From RGIG6919 sp045531905 (lineage in GTDB: Bacteria > Bacillota > Clostridia > Lachnospirales > Lachnospiraceae): a DNA stretch of 64,000 nt. The position numbers were made by a program, and so were the translations under genes. Under the pieces are notes generated by a model that saw nothing but the letters and a program-made list of their open reading frames with translations, did no database searches and was not told the DNA's origin. This document shows, in pieces, positions 31,880 through 41,800 of this stretch. Location: the NCBI GenBank assembly GCA_045531905.1, contig JAZSEY010000003.1, forward strand, positions 124,001 through 188,000, in the 5' to 3' direction. How positions within the stretch are numbered: the stretch's first letter is position 1; each line of letters begins with the position of its first letter.

Positions 31880-33259
31880 ATGTACAAGATTAATTTCAAA
31901 GAACCTATTCATGTGCATTTCATTGGCATTGGCGGTATCAGCATGAGCGGTCTCGCCGAGATATTGTTAAAAGCTGGCTTTAAAATTACTGGTTCAGATT
32001 TCAAAGCATCGGAAACAACAGCACAGCTGGAGACCATGGGTGCATTGGTATACATCGGACAAAGAGCTTCTAATATAGAAGATACTCCTGATTTGGTTGT
32101 CTATACTGCAGCCATTGCAAAGGACAACGAAGAACTGGTTGCCTGTCAGGAAGCAAATATCCCTATGCTCACCAGAGCCCAGCTTCTCGGTCAGATTATG
32201 GATAATTATAAGAAGTCTGTGGCAGTAAGTGGTACACACGGTAAGACAACCACAACCTCCATGCTTTCACACATTTTCCTGGAGGCAGATGTGGACCCTA
32301 CCATTTCTGTGGGCGGTATGCTTGATGCCATTGGCGGTAACATCCGCGTTGGTGAGACAGATTATTTTGTTACTGAAGCTTGCGAATACACTAATAGTTA
32401 TCATTCATTTTTCCCAAAGATTAGCATTATCCTGAATGTGGATGCTGACCATTTGGATTTCTTTAGTGGCATTGAGGAAATTAAAGAAAGCTTCCACACA
32501 TTTGCACAGAACCTGGGCGAGGATGGTATTCTCGTGGTAAATGGTGATATGGAAGCATATGATGCTGTTACAAAGGATTTGAAGTGCAAGATTATTACCT
32601 TTGGTCTTTCTAATAAGAATACATATTACGCGGAAAATGTATCCGCAGACGATGCCGGACATATGCATTTCACAGTCGTAAAGGAAGGCACAGTGTTGGG
32701 CGACATTCAATTATCTGTTGGTGGCGAACACAATGTGACCAACGCCCTGTCTGTCATTGCCGCTGCCGAGGAATTGGGCATTGATTTCGAACCTTGCCGA
32801 TTAGGTCTGTTATCCTTCGGCGGTGCGAAAAGACGATTTGAGGTAAAGGGCAAAATCGGCGACGTTACTATTATTGATGATTATGCACATCACCCAACGG
32901 AGATTGCGGCTACCTTAAATACAGCACAGCACACACCGCACAATGAACTGTGGCTTGTATTCCAGCCTCATACCTATACCAGAACAAAAGCTTTGTTCGA
33001 TGAATTTGCAGAGGCATTATCAAAAGCGGACCATGTTATTTTGGCAGACATTTATGCAGCAAGAGAAAAAGATACCGGCTTAGTCCATTCGAAAGACTTA
33101 CAGAAAAAATTGACAGATTTAGGTGTAGATGCACACTACTTTGGCAGTTTTGATGAAATCGAGAATTTTTTACTAATTAATTGCAAAAAAAATGATTTGT
33201 TGATAACTATGGGAGCCGGAGACGTTGTAAATATTGGCGAACACCTGCTTGGAAAATAG
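31880..33259 (+). CDS. murC: UDP-N-acetylmuramate-L-alanine ligase
   Basis: 459 residues from the ATG at 31880 (MYKINFKEPIHVHFIGIGGI), behind AGGAAGG; an upstream extension in frame is AT-rich leader. The N-terminal Rossmann part has HFIGIGGISMSGLAE, the ATP loop is SGTHGKTTT (117-125), and central motifs are TEACEYTNS and NVDADHLDF. The C-terminal domain has DDYAHHPTEI and HTYTRTK. It adds L-Ala to UDP-MurNAc, the first peptide step of peptidoglycan synthesis, in the cytosol. It stands alone, divergent from rpmG. Confidence 0.97.
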   Translation: MYKINFKEPIHVHFIGIGGISMSGLAEILLKAGFKITGSDFKASETTAQLETMGALVYIGQRASNIEDTPDLVVYTAAIAKDNEELVACQEANIPMLTRAQLLGQIMDNYKKSVAVSGTHGKTTTTSMLSHIFLEADVDPTISVGGMLDAIGGNIRVGETDYFVTEACEYTNSYHSFFPKISIILNVDADHLDFFSGIEEIKESFHTFAQNLGEDGILVVNGDMEAYDAVTKDLKCKIITFGLSNKNTYYAENVSADDAGHMHFTVVKEGTVLGDIQLSVGGEHNVTNALSVIAAAEELGIDFEPCRLGLLSFGGAKRRFEVKGKIGDVTIIDDYAHHPTEIAATLNTAQHTPHNELWLVFQPHTYTRTKALFDEFAEALSKADHVILADIYAAREKDTGLVHSKDLQKKLTDLGVDAHYFGSFDEIENFLLINCKKNDLLITMGAGDVVNIGEHLLGK

Positions 33260-33294
33260 TTTTCCACATTATCCACAAATTTGCTGGGGATAAC
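33260..33294. promoter_or_regulatory. Adjacent DnaA boxes behind murC
   Basis: TTTTCCACA (33260-33268) abuts the perfect box TTATCCACA (33269-33277), and TGGGGATAA, one base off on the other strand, lies at 33285-33293. A further TTTTCCACA lies at 33432-33440. The region is AT-rich and precedes the dnaD/dnaC-like pair, so DnaA may control these genes. Nothing else is seen in the 33260-33539 gap. Confidence 0.55.
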
Positions 33295-33539
33295 TTCCCT
33301 AACAGATTTGTGGATTTTTGATTTACATAACTTTACTGTTATTGTCAACCAACATTTGCCAAAAGCACCTATTTGTGAGCCTTTCAAAACTTCTTTACAC
33401 TGTCAAATATTATTTCTCCACAATATGCACATTTTCCACAATTTCTCGACATTTCACCTTCGAATAAACGTTCTATTTCCTTTTAATTTTTACTGTGTTA
33501 TAATCCAATTCCAACATTGATTTTGAGGAGTTAGAGGTT

Positions 33540-34667
33540 ATGAACAAGATATCCATTACAAGTGAAAATATGGAGACGTTTACAACGATTTCTAACCTTT
33601 TCATAGATACATACATGACTGAAGCGAAGGGTGAATACGTTAAGGTTTACCTTTATCTGTTGCGTCTAATGCAGGCTGGTAGACAAGTCTCTACCAAGGA
33701 AATGGCACAACATTTTGATATCTCTGAAAAGGAACTTTGTAACGCCCTAAGATATTGGATTAAGATGGATGTCTTACGCTTAAACTATGACGGCAAGATT
33801 TTAAAGAGCATCACTCTTCTTCCTATGAAATCAAATGAAGACGATATGATGACAGAGGATCCATTTGAGACCATGGCAGCCTTCCAGTCTGAACAGGATG
33901 CAAAGAAGGCAAAACGAACAACCAAGAAAAAGGTTGTGGCCATTGTTCCAGAGGAGACACCTGAGCCAGAGGATCATAGCGTTCAGGTTCCGGACAAGCG
34001 TGAACTTTCTGCCACAGATTTGCAGACACTTGCCCGAAATGAAGATTTCAGCCAGCTTATGTATTTGATTGAAACCTATTGTGGAAAATCCTTAACTCAA
34101 ACGGATTTACGCATTTTGGCTTACATATATGATGATTTACAATTTAGCACAGATTTGCTGGAGTACTTAATTGAGTACTGTGTAACAAATAATAAAAAGA
34201 GTCTCCGCTACATGGAGAAGGTAGCAATCGATTGGTACGAAAATGAAATTCGCACCGTGGCTGATGCCAAGGCTCGCTATGCAGGACAAACCACTTTATA
34301 TAAGACAGTGTTAAATGCATTGAATATCAGAAGACAAGCTGCCACTGCCATTGAGAAGAACTATATCGATACCTGGTTTCATACCTATGGATTTGATGAG
34401 TCCATTATTTTAGAGGCCTGCAATAGAGCGGTATTGCAAAGACCAGCCACTGCCAATTTCCCATATGTGAATGGCATCATCGAAAGCTGGCACAAACACA
34501 ATGTAAAATCATTAGCCGATATCCAGACATTGGATCAGGCATTCTATGACCAGAAGTCCACTAAAAAGAAGACAAGCACAGTTGGATTTGTGCCTGCTTC
34601 GGATCAGGATAATTCTGAGTCGGATGATATTATCAGACAGTTAAACAGTCTGATTATGGAGGGATAA
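33540..34667 (+). CDS. DnaD-domain primosome protein
   Basis: 375 residues. The N-terminal part (about 10-95) looks like the winged-helix DDBH1 domain: EYVKVYLYLLRLMQAGRQVS, then AQHFDISEKELCNALRYWIK. A charged linker (about 100-150) leads to a DnaD C-terminal domain (DDBH2, about 255-330) with TWFHTYGFDESIILEACNRA and FPYVNGIIESWHKHNVKSLADI. Such proteins help load the replicative helicase at origins and restart sites. It ends 7 bp before a DnaC/DnaI-like loader gene, and DnaA boxes lie upstream. GAGGAG precedes the ATG. The family call is solid; whether it serves initiation or restart is open. Confidence 0.9.
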   Translation: MNKISITSENMETFTTISNLFIDTYMTEAKGEYVKVYLYLLRLMQAGRQVSTKEMAQHFDISEKELCNALRYWIKMDVLRLNYDGKILKSITLLPMKSNEDDMMTEDPFETMAAFQSEQDAKKAKRTTKKKVVAIVPEETPEPEDHSVQVPDKRELSATDLQTLARNEDFSQLMYLIETYCGKSLTQTDLRILAYIYDDLQFSTDLLEYLIEYCVTNNKKSLRYMEKVAIDWYENEIRTVADAKARYAGQTTLYKTVLNALNIRRQAATAIEKNYIDTWFHTYGFDESIILEACNRAVLQRPATANFPYVNGIIESWHKHNVKSLADIQTLDQAFYDQKSTKKKTSTVGFVPASDQDNSESDDIIRQLNSLIMEG

Positions 34668-34674
34668 CAGGAAT

Positions 34675-35682
34675 ATGGCGACATCCAAATATGAAAAGTA
34701 CATGTTAGCATATGAACGTATCCGCAACGAGAACTTCATGAAGCTAGAGGATAGAAAAGCCGAGGCTTACGAAAAGATTCCTGGTCTTCGCGAACTTTCA
34801 GAGAAAATGGCTTCCGCCTCTATTACATATGCGAGAGCAAAACTTCGAAAGGAACCTCTTCCATTCGACAGTCTCCCTGCATATTTAGATGCCTGCAAAA
34901 ATGAGCAGGACGAGTTACTAAAAGAACACGGCTATCCGATTGATTACTTTGAACCTATCTATACCTGCAAGTCATGCAAGGATACCGGTTTTATAAATGG
35001 AACTGAATGCCAGTGCTTAAAGCAACAAATCATTGGTGATAATTTTCAACAGTCCTTAATCACTCGCTCCTTAGAGGTTGAGAACTTCGAAAATTTTGAT
35101 TTAAGCTACTACAGCAAGGAGAAGGATGGTACTCATAGCAAGTCTCCATACGACCATATGGTGGATGTATTAAATATGGCACATGGCTTCGTGGACGATT
35201 TTGACACCAAAGGTGGCAACTTGATTTTACGGGGCAAAAGTTCACTGGGAAAGACATATCTTTCCAACTGCATTGCCAAGGCATTGCTTGACAAGGGCCA
35301 CACGGTTCTTTATCTGTCAGCAATCAAGTTATTTGAGGAAATCATGCCTGGAGTCTTAATGAATCGCAATAATAGTGCGGAGAACAAGAGCATTTACGAG
35401 TATGTATATGATTGCGATTTACTGATTATTGATGATTTGGGTACTGAATTTTTGAATAACCTTACTCTGCCTTATGTTTTTGACTGCATCAACGGCAGAC
35501 TGTTATCAGGAAAATCCACCATCATTTCTACGAATTTTGAGTTGGAGGAATTAAAAAGCCGATACTCAGAGCGTATTTTTTCCAGATGGATTGATAATTA
35601 TACTATATGTGAGTTTTATGGAGCCAATATTCGCTATCAAAAGCGTAGCAATCGCATTCAGGCAAAGCGCGATTCGTTTTAG
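34675..35682 (+). CDS. DnaC/DnaI-like helicase loader ATPase
   Basis: 335 residues. A helical N-terminus and a zinc-knuckle-like CKSCKDTGF with CQC (Cys98, 101, 112, 114), as in DnaI, are followed by an AAA+ domain: Walker A GKSSLGKT (187-194), Walker B DLLIIDDLGTE, sensor STNFELEELKSRYSERIFSR with an arginine finger region. It should load the replicative helicase with the DnaD-type partner encoded just upstream. The ATG is close to the dnaD stop and both belong to one operon. All nucleotide-binding residues are intact. Confidence 0.93.
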   Translation: MATSKYEKYMLAYERIRNENFMKLEDRKAEAYEKIPGLRELSEKMASASITYARAKLRKEPLPFDSLPAYLDACKNEQDELLKEHGYPIDYFEPIYTCKSCKDTGFINGTECQCLKQQIIGDNFQQSLITRSLEVENFENFDLSYYSKEKDGTHSKSPYDHMVDVLNMAHGFVDDFDTKGGNLILRGKSSLGKTYLSNCIAKALLDKGHTVLYLSAIKLFEEIMPGVLMNRNNSAENKSIYEYVYDCDLLIIDDLGTEFLNNLTLPYVFDCINGRLLSGKSTIISTNFELEELKSRYSERIFSRWIDNYTICEFYGANIRYQKRSNRIQAKRDSF

Positions 35683-35684
35683 AC

Positions 35685-35714
35685 TTGACTTTCCCAATAC
35701 AATAATGCTATCTT
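35685..35714 (+). promoter_or_regulatory. Promoter of the PRPP synthetase gene
   Basis: TTGACT (35685-35690), 18 bp, TATCTT (35709-35714), beginning right after the stop of the loader gene, with GGAGG at the end of the leader. Confidence 0.55.
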
Positions 35715-35765
35715 GTTTTGGGGGTCAGATACATATAACACATTTACAATACGGAGGATATGAAA

Positions 35766-36950
35766 ATGCCAGACGCAAGTAAACTTGAAACAATACCTGT
35801 TGGTCAGTTGGGTATCATTGCTTTAAAGAGCACAGAATCCCTGGGAAACAAAGTGGATGACTACATTGTAGCTTGGAGAAAAGAGCGTAACAATGAACAC
35901 AAATCTACGATTGCATTTAATGGATATGAAAGAGATACTTATCAGGTAGCTCATAATTGCCCTAGATTCGGTTCCGGTGAGGCAAAAGGTCTGTTAAAGC
36001 AGACAGTCAGAGGTTATGACTTATATCTGTTGGTAGACGTAACCAACTATAGCCTGACTTATTCCTTGTGTGGACATGAGTGCAGAATGTCACCGGACGA
36101 CCACTACCAGGACTTAAAGCGTATTATTGCTGCTGCAGCGGGAAAGGCAAGAAACATCACTGTAATTATGCCATTCCTATATGAAAGCCGCCAGCACAAG
36201 CGTTCATCCAGAGAGTCTTTGGACTGTGCTTTGATGCTTCAGGAATTGGTTAGCCTTGGCGTAAATAACATCATCACTTTTGATGCTCACGACCCACGTG
36301 TTCAGAATGCAATTCCACAGCATGGCTTCGAAAACATTCGTCCAACCTATCAGTTTATTAAGGCATTACTTCGTTCTACTCCTGATTTAGAGATAGATAA
36401 AGACCATATGATGGTTATCAGCCCGGATGAGGGTGCTATGGACAGAGCAATCTACACAGCTAACGTATTAGGCGTGGATGTAGGCATGTTCTACAAGAGA
36501 CGTGATTACACAACCATCGTGGATGGACGTAATCCTATCGTTGCTCATGAGTTCTTAGGTGATTCCGTAGATGGTAAGGATGTTATCATTATTGATGATA
36601 TGATTTCTTCCGGCGAGAGTATGATTGACGTTGCTAAGGAATTAAAGAGAAGAAATGCAAAGCGTGTATTCTGTATGTGTACATTCGGTCTCTTTACAAA
36701 CGGCTTAGAGCGTTTTGATAAGTGCCATGAGGAAGGCATTATTGAAAAGGTAATCACTACAAACTTAACATACCAGACACCAGAATTACTTTCTCGTCCA
36801 TGGTATGTATCATCAGATATGAGCAAGTACATTGCATTGTTGATTGATAATTTAAATCACGATGTTTCTATCAGCTCAATCTTAGATCCTACTACTCGCA
36901 TTCGTCAGAGAATTGCTGAGTATCAGCAGAAGCATACAATAACAGAATAA
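35766..36950 (+). CDS. prs: Ribose-phosphate pyrophosphokinase (PRPP synthetase)
   Basis: 394 residues from the second ATG (35766, MPDASKLE), 8 bases after GGAGG; the first ATG at 35760 is only 2 bases from it. Motifs: ITVIMPFLYESRQHKR, IITFDAHDPRVQNA (metal-binding His/Asp), ISPDEGAMDRA and the PRPP loop DVIIIDDMISSGESM. It makes PRPP from ribose 5-phosphate and ATP for purine, pyrimidine, His, Trp and NAD synthesis. It is about 75 residues longer than B. subtilis Prs (317); extra sequence lies at the N-terminus and around SYSLCGHECRMSPDDHYQ. The Lachnospiraceae carry such long forms, perhaps with different allosteric control. Confidence 0.93.
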   Translation: MPDASKLETIPVGQLGIIALKSTESLGNKVDDYIVAWRKERNNEHKSTIAFNGYERDTYQVAHNCPRFGSGEAKGLLKQTVRGYDLYLLVDVTNYSLTYSLCGHECRMSPDDHYQDLKRIIAAAAGKARNITVIMPFLYESRQHKRSSRESLDCALMLQELVSLGVNNIITFDAHDPRVQNAIPQHGFENIRPTYQFIKALLRSTPDLEIDKDHMMVISPDEGAMDRAIYTANVLGVDVGMFYKRRDYTTIVDGRNPIVAHEFLGDSVDGKDVIIIDDMISSGESMIDVAKELKRRNAKRVFCMCTFGLFTNGLERFDKCHEEGIIEKVITTNLTYQTPELLSRPWYVSSDMSKYIALLIDNLNHDVSISSILDPTTRIRQRIAEYQQKHTITE

Positions 36951-36955
36951 AATAT

Positions 36956-37085
36956 AAGGCTACAAGTATTATGGTGCAACGTTTGCACTCTCCAAAATGC
37001 GTAATGGTACATAATGTCCTAAACAACAGGACATAAGTACCAACGCATTTTGAGGTGCACCATAAACTACTTGTAGCCTTTTTGA
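36956..37085 (+). terminator. Terminator hairpin of prs, enlarged by an inserted palindromic element
   Basis: AAGGCTACAAGTA (36956-36968) and TTATGGTGCA (36969-36978) pair perfectly with TGCACCATAA (37056-37065) and TACTTGTAGCCTT (37068-37080), and T-rich sequence follows. A 67-bp element (36989-37055) lies inside. Removing it with one copy of TGCAC restores a simple hairpin with loop ACGTT. Confidence 0.85.
36989..37055. mobile_element. 67-bp palindromic MITE-like element, copy A
   Basis: It starts TCTCCAAAATGCGT and ends ACGCATTTTGAGG, giving near-perfect terminal inverted repeats, and has an inner hairpin ATGTCCT/AGGACAT. It is bounded on both sides by TGCAC, which reads as a 5-bp target duplication. 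It matches copy B (62226-62292) at 59 of 67 bases, and the inner stems differ by paired changes. Confidence 0.75.
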
Positions 37086-37092
37086 TATCTGT

Positions 37093-37251
37093 TCACCCGC
37101 TTCCCAGAATATTGCGAAGTGAATTATTTTCCCAACCTTTAATATCCTGTACTTCGTCGAGAAATAGATATGTTCTTTTTCCCTTATAAAGTCTAGACTT
37201 CAACTGTTCATACATCTGCTTTGCTGTCATGTCTTCATAATTTCTGCGCCT
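37093..37251 (-). pseudogene. Fragment of an AAA ATPase (ATP-binding/DUF4143 type)
   Basis: Without a start of its own, the frame reads YEDMTAKQMYEQLKSRLYKG, then KRTYLFLDEVQDIKGWEN, then breaks off at a stop after LRNILGSG. FLDEVQ-x-x-x-GWE is the Walker B region of a common family of stand-alone ATPases with DUF4143. The P-loop region and the whole C-terminal half are gone. It lies in a decayed 380-bp stretch between prs and the Fic-like gene that otherwise holds only the hairpin at 37261-37287 and the LRR remnant. Confidence 0.7.
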
Positions 37252-37260
37252 TTAACAACT

Positions 37261-37287
37261 AGTTTTGCGGATATAAAACGCAAAACT
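37261..37287. terminator. Perfect 9-bp hairpin, terminator-like
   Basis: AGTTTTGCG/CGCAAAACT with a 9-base AT loop, in the decayed stretch. It lacks a strong T-run on either side, so a working terminator is uncertain. Confidence 0.35.
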
Positions 37288-37320
37288 ACTTGCTTATATA
37301 TTTTTTGCGATTTGTAGAAT

Positions 37321-37466
37321 CTGCATCATCTATACTTAGATCTTCTTAAACTTCGCTTTCTTATTCACTCCACGCTTCACCAGAAGGGACTTATATGCCT
37401 TATATTTCTTCTTCGGCACCTTCACGGTCATGCTCTTTGGCGTCTTAGAAAATGCCTTACTTCCAA
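37321..37466. repeat. 146-bp direct repeat, left copy
   Basis: Nearly identical to 38733-38878 (only a few base changes), in the same orientation. The two copies flank the Fic-like gene. Both are the 3' end of a BspA-type LRR gene and its trailer. Confidence 0.93.
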
Positions 37467-37570
37467 AGCTTACTGCACCCGTAAAAGGCATTCTTACCCA
37501 CAGTCTTTACACCAGTTCCCATCTTCACGGTATCAAGCTTTTTGAAGTTTTTGAAGGCATTTGTTCATAA
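37336..37570 (-). pseudogene. Truncated BspA-type LRR gene remnant
   Basis: The minus strand encodes AFKNFKKLDTVKMGTGVKTV then GKNAFYGCSKLW, an LRR_5 repeat pair, and then shifts frame into AFSKTPKSMTVKVPKKKYKA up to the same ending as the 1200-residue protein at 38748. The signal peptide and nearly all repeats are missing and a frameshift separates the two parts. It is a leftover from duplication or recombination of the LRR gene end. Confidence 0.85.
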
Positions 37571-37602
37571 TACCGTCACTCCTTTCAACTTCCTCCATAA
37601 TA

Positions 37603-38541
37603 TTAAAAATTTTTCCAGCATTTATTACGCAAGAATGCACCTATAACCTCTAACGGTGCTCCCTCGTAAAACTCTATCAACAATTTCTTAAACTCAGGCA
37701 CTTCTTTCTCCGGTATAACTAAGAAACCATTTCCCTTTGCTATCAGATAATGATTGGCAAATATCACAGATGCTCTTTTATTTCCATCCTTAAAAACTTG
37801 CGTTTTCATACAATACATACATAACTCGATTGCTATATCTATCGGCTCTTTTTCTTGATTTCTTATCTCATCAATACGTTCGATAACCACTGTCTCAATC
37901 GGAAGTGGCGGCACATAGTTTGTCCCACCTATCTGTACCGGGATACCTCTGATACGTCCACCATCATAAAAGAATCCCTCGTTTACCAACTTAGCAATAT
38001 GACATAACATATGATAATTACTTTCACTTTGTATTACATCTCGATCAAGAATAAATTCCCATGCATGTTTCAGATTCAGAATCTTTTGCACATCTGTTGC
38101 AGATACACCATACACCTGTCCGTTTTCAATAATATCTTCTGTCTGTGGAAATGATGTTGCAACACCTTCTAACACAGCTTGGTCATAAATATTTGCTTTC
38201 ATATTTGCTCTTGCAAAATCTAAATTTTGCATCACTCTTGTCGAAAGTTCCTTGTCCTCATAACCAAGTGCTCCTAAATCTTTATTTATTTTACGAATAT
38301 TTTTATTTAAATCTTTTCTCTCTTTTGCATTACGTAAAAGTATTTGATATAACTCATCTGAATAAACATCAACATAAGTAGAGGTTAATTTCCCTGCTAC
38401 TCTTTTTCGAATATATAAGTACTTTGTGCCATTCACTTCTTTAATTTCCGGATTGCCATCATATGGTATTAAATTTAGTCTCGCCTGTATGTCTGCTCTT
38501 TGCTGCAATAGCTCTTGAATCTCCAAATAGTTTGCACCCAT
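37603..38541 (-). CDS. Fic-like protein lacking the catalytic histidine
   Basis: 312 residues from the ATG at 38541, 8 bases after GAGG (a GTG three codons upstream also exists). The N-terminal 110 residues are helical and charged. The Fic domain (about 115-300) has LEGVATSFPQTEDIIENG and the core QVFKDGNKRASVIFANHYLI (248 onward). Normal Fic enzymes have H-x-F-x-D/E-G-N-x-R; here the His is Gln248 while the phosphate-binding DGNKR is intact. AMP transfer by the usual route is therefore doubtful; it may bind nucleotide, move another group, or regulate DNA. Similar Gln forms occur in other Firmicutes as I recall. It is alone, has its own operator-rich promoter, and is flanked by 146-bp direct repeats, which suggests recent arrival. 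Confidence 0.75.
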   Translation of the reverse strand: MGANYLEIQELLQQRADIQARLNLIPYDGNPEIKEVNGTKYLYIRKRVAGKLTSTYVDVYSDELYQILLRNAKERKDLNKNIRKINKDLGALGYEDKELSTRVMQNLDFARANMKANIYDQAVLEGVATSFPQTEDIIENGQVYGVSATDVQKILNLKHAWEFILDRDVIQSESNYHMLCHIAKLVNEGFFYDGGRIRGIPVQIGGTNYVPPLPIETVVIERIDEIRNQEKEPIDIAIELCMYCMKTQVFKDGNKRASVIFANHYLIAKGNGFLVIPEKEVPEFKKLLIEFYEGAPLEVIGAFLRNKCWKNF

Positions 38542-38559
38542 TTCTAACACCTCTTTCTG

Positions 38560-38661
38560 TTAGGGAACTTTTTTACTAAATATTATACCCAAAAGTTCCC
38601 TAAACCACAATATTGTTTTAGGGAACTTTTTTGATGTTCTTCACCAAAATAAGTTCCCTAA
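38560..38661 (-). promoter_or_regulatory. Fic gene promoter with four alternating TTAGGGAACTTTT sites
   Basis: Sites at 38560-38575 and 38617-38632 read TTAGGGAACTTTTTT on the plus strand; those at 38591-38604 and 38647-38661 read the complement. TTGTGG (38610-38605), 17 bp and TATAAT (38587-38582) form the minus-strand promoter, so one site lies in the spacer and another at the transcription start. This looks like strong repressor control, perhaps by the Fic protein itself (inference). Confidence 0.7.
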
Positions 38662-38732
38662 TTCTTTTATTCGCTATTATCAAAACCGAGAGCTACTAAA
38701 CCATGCTTCTTTGACATTTGTATCAAGTGTAT

Positions 38733-38878
38733 CTGCATCATCTATACTTATATCTTTTTAAACTTCGCTTTCTTATTCACTCCACGCTTCACCAGAAGGG
38801 ACTTATATGCCTTATATTTCTTCTTCGGCACCTTCACGGTCATGCTCTTTGGCGTCTTAGAAAATGCCTTGCTTCCAA
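38733..38878. repeat. 146-bp direct repeat, right copy
   Basis: Partner of 37321-37466. It contains the last about 43 codons of the intact LRR gene and about 15 bp of trailer, so the intact copy is probably the parent. Confidence 0.93.
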
Positions 38879-41800
38879 TCTTCTTGGTGGTAAGTTTGGT
38901 TGACTTGATGGTAAGTGTCTTTACCTTGCTACAACCATAGAATGCCTTTGAGCCAATCTTAGCAACACTCTTACCAAGGGTGATAGTCTCCACCTTCTTA
39001 CAACCATAGAAGGCACTCTTGCCAATTGTTTTTACCTTGCTTGGAAGGGAAATCTTAGTCAATGCTGTACACTTGTAAAATGCCTTATCACCGATGGTTG
39101 TGACATTCTTGCCAAACTTTACTGTCTTAAGCTTTGTACACTTATAGAACGCATTAGCACCAATGGTCTTTACATTCTTTCCTATGGTTATAGACTTGAT
39201 ATATTTGTTATTCTTAAATGCATTCTTTTCAATGGCAGTGACCTTATAGGTTACACCATCAATCGCAACAGTATCTGGAATGGTTACTGTAGAGGCCTTT
39301 TTATTGGTTGGTCCCACATAGGTAACAGTGCCCTTTTCCAAATCAGACTTAGTAACCTTATAGGTGGCTTTTCCGTCATCAGAAACGTCTTTTGTGCCTA
39401 TTGCTGCCGCACGCACTACCACCGTTACTGTTGTCTCCACCACATTATAATTCACCAAATCTGCTGGGGTAAATACCACCGCATATTCCGTTACTCCACT
39501 GTCCTTTGCAAGTGGTATCACAGTTGCATCCTTCCAACTAAAGGTTCCGGCAACTTCTATTGTATCTGTTGCGCTTAACTGTACCATTCCACCTGATAGT
39601 GCAGAATCCTGTAATGCGCTTCCGCTGACAATATCCGACGCAATCGGTTTTGTAACGATTACCGGTGTTGCCTTAGTGACATTCACGGTAACCATCTTAG
39701 TAATTGTCTCATAATGCACAGTGTCAGTTGGAGTAAATATGACTTCATATTCATTGTTACCCACACTTGGAACAATATTCTGCTCTTTAAAACTCCATGC
39801 GCCTGCAATCACAGTTCCAGCTTGGTCTTTCACCTCACCACCAATGATGTCAGAATCCACCAAAGCCTTTGTAGGATGATAGGTTCTATCTGCCACGGTT
39901 GGAAGTGTAGTTGTATCTACTACCGATTTGATAATTATCTCCAAAGGTTCGCTGGCACAATCTGTACCATTTCCTGCACTCACATGCTCTGCTAAAAGAT
40001 AGACATGATAATCTTTTCCCATGATTCCGGTAAGGTCACTTGGCAATGCAAAGGTTCCGGTTCCACTTGTACTTTTTCCAACTGTACTACTTGCACCCGA
40101 TGTATTTTTTATATTATCTAACGCTCCATAATACAGAATCTCAGCATTGTTTCCATAGGCTTTATCTGTAATCATTATGGAAATCTGATTTACCTTCTCA
40201 GCATCTGCAACCGCATTGTCCGTGTATGTATATGGCACAGTGATGGTTCCGTCACTTCTCTTCGTTACTTTTCCTCCCTCAGCCACTGCCACCGATTTTC
40301 CATCGTCCTTTAACGTCAATTTCCAATCAGTATTTGTGGTAGTGCCTATCTTTGTACTCTTGCTTGTAAGTGCTGAGGATTTGCTCACTGCGCTTGCTGA
40401 AGAGAACAGAACAGACGATAGTTTTAGATTGAGAGCAGGGCTTACGCCGACGGTATCGATGGTAACACTACTACTGGCAATACCACCTACTGAACTGACT
40501 TTTCCAACTTGAGAAAACGACATACCACCATAGTACGACCGCAACCAATAACCATTATCGTTGCCCGTCTTCTTTCGATTTGTGCCGGTTAACATATGAT
40601 ATCCGTATGCATCATTACTGACATCTTCCGCATCCAGTAAGAAGATTTTCTCACCATTCAACGCTACATATTTTTCAAATCCATCTTTTACAAACTGTGC
40701 TACATTGACTCCCGTTTCGCTATCCGTAGTCAGTACATGTGCTTTTATAGTACTTTCAGCAATGGCATTCTTTTCTGCATTCGTAAATACTCCATCCTTA
40801 TTATAGAAGCTGGCCCCGTTGAGATTCTTGTTAAGCTGGCTACTCTTATACAAGTAATTATTAGCATCACTACCGAAGGATTCAGCAAACAGTATAGTGT
40901 CACAATCCAGCAACACGGTTTGTGTCGTTCCATCTGCACTGTAATCTGTGGTATTCGCATCCAATACACGATATTTTACCGGAGTGCTGTTATAATTTCC
41001 CAGATATACATAACAACCTTTCCATGCTTCATTTGTACCATTTGGTATCGCCGGGTCAATGATACCCTTTGTACCAAAATGCATTGCCTTTACTGTCGGT
41101 GCATCCCACAAATGAATTTCAACAGGTTCACTGGCATAGTCGGTTAGTTGGCTAACATCTTGGATATCCTCTGCCAAAACGTATATGTGATAATCGGTTC
41201 CTGCCTTTTTGCCAGATAAGAAATCCGGAATTGTGTAGGTTACGGTACCCGCTGTGGCATAATTCGTTAATTTCTGATAATCAAGCATCGTTGCATTATT
41301 GGTATTGCCTGCTGCATATTCTTTATCCAAAACCATTACAGATATCTGTGTGGCATTTGCCGAATTGTCTCCGCTTAAGGTGTATGGAATCGTGACAGTG
41401 CTGCCACTTTTTGTCACACCCTTTGGTTCTATAATCATCTCACTGTCTATCAGCGTCAACTTATACATAGTGCCACCATTCACATTGCTACGTCCAAGAT
41501 TAGTTGTAAACAACACTGATGATAAATTGAGATTGAAAGCCGGGCTTACGCCAAGCTCAGTGTAATTGACAGTATATTGCCCTATCGTGCTGTCTTCAGT
41601 GACGCTACCAACATTCAATTTATCCTGAGCAGACCGAAGCCAATAAACAGCTTCCTTGTTAGATAAATTTTGCTTTGCCCGGGTTGTTCGCCCATAATAA
41701 TAATCCCCAAGGATATCCCAATATATTCCTCTGGTATATCCGTATGCCTCATTGCAGACATCCTCTACATCTAACAGGAATACCTTATCCTCAGACAGTG

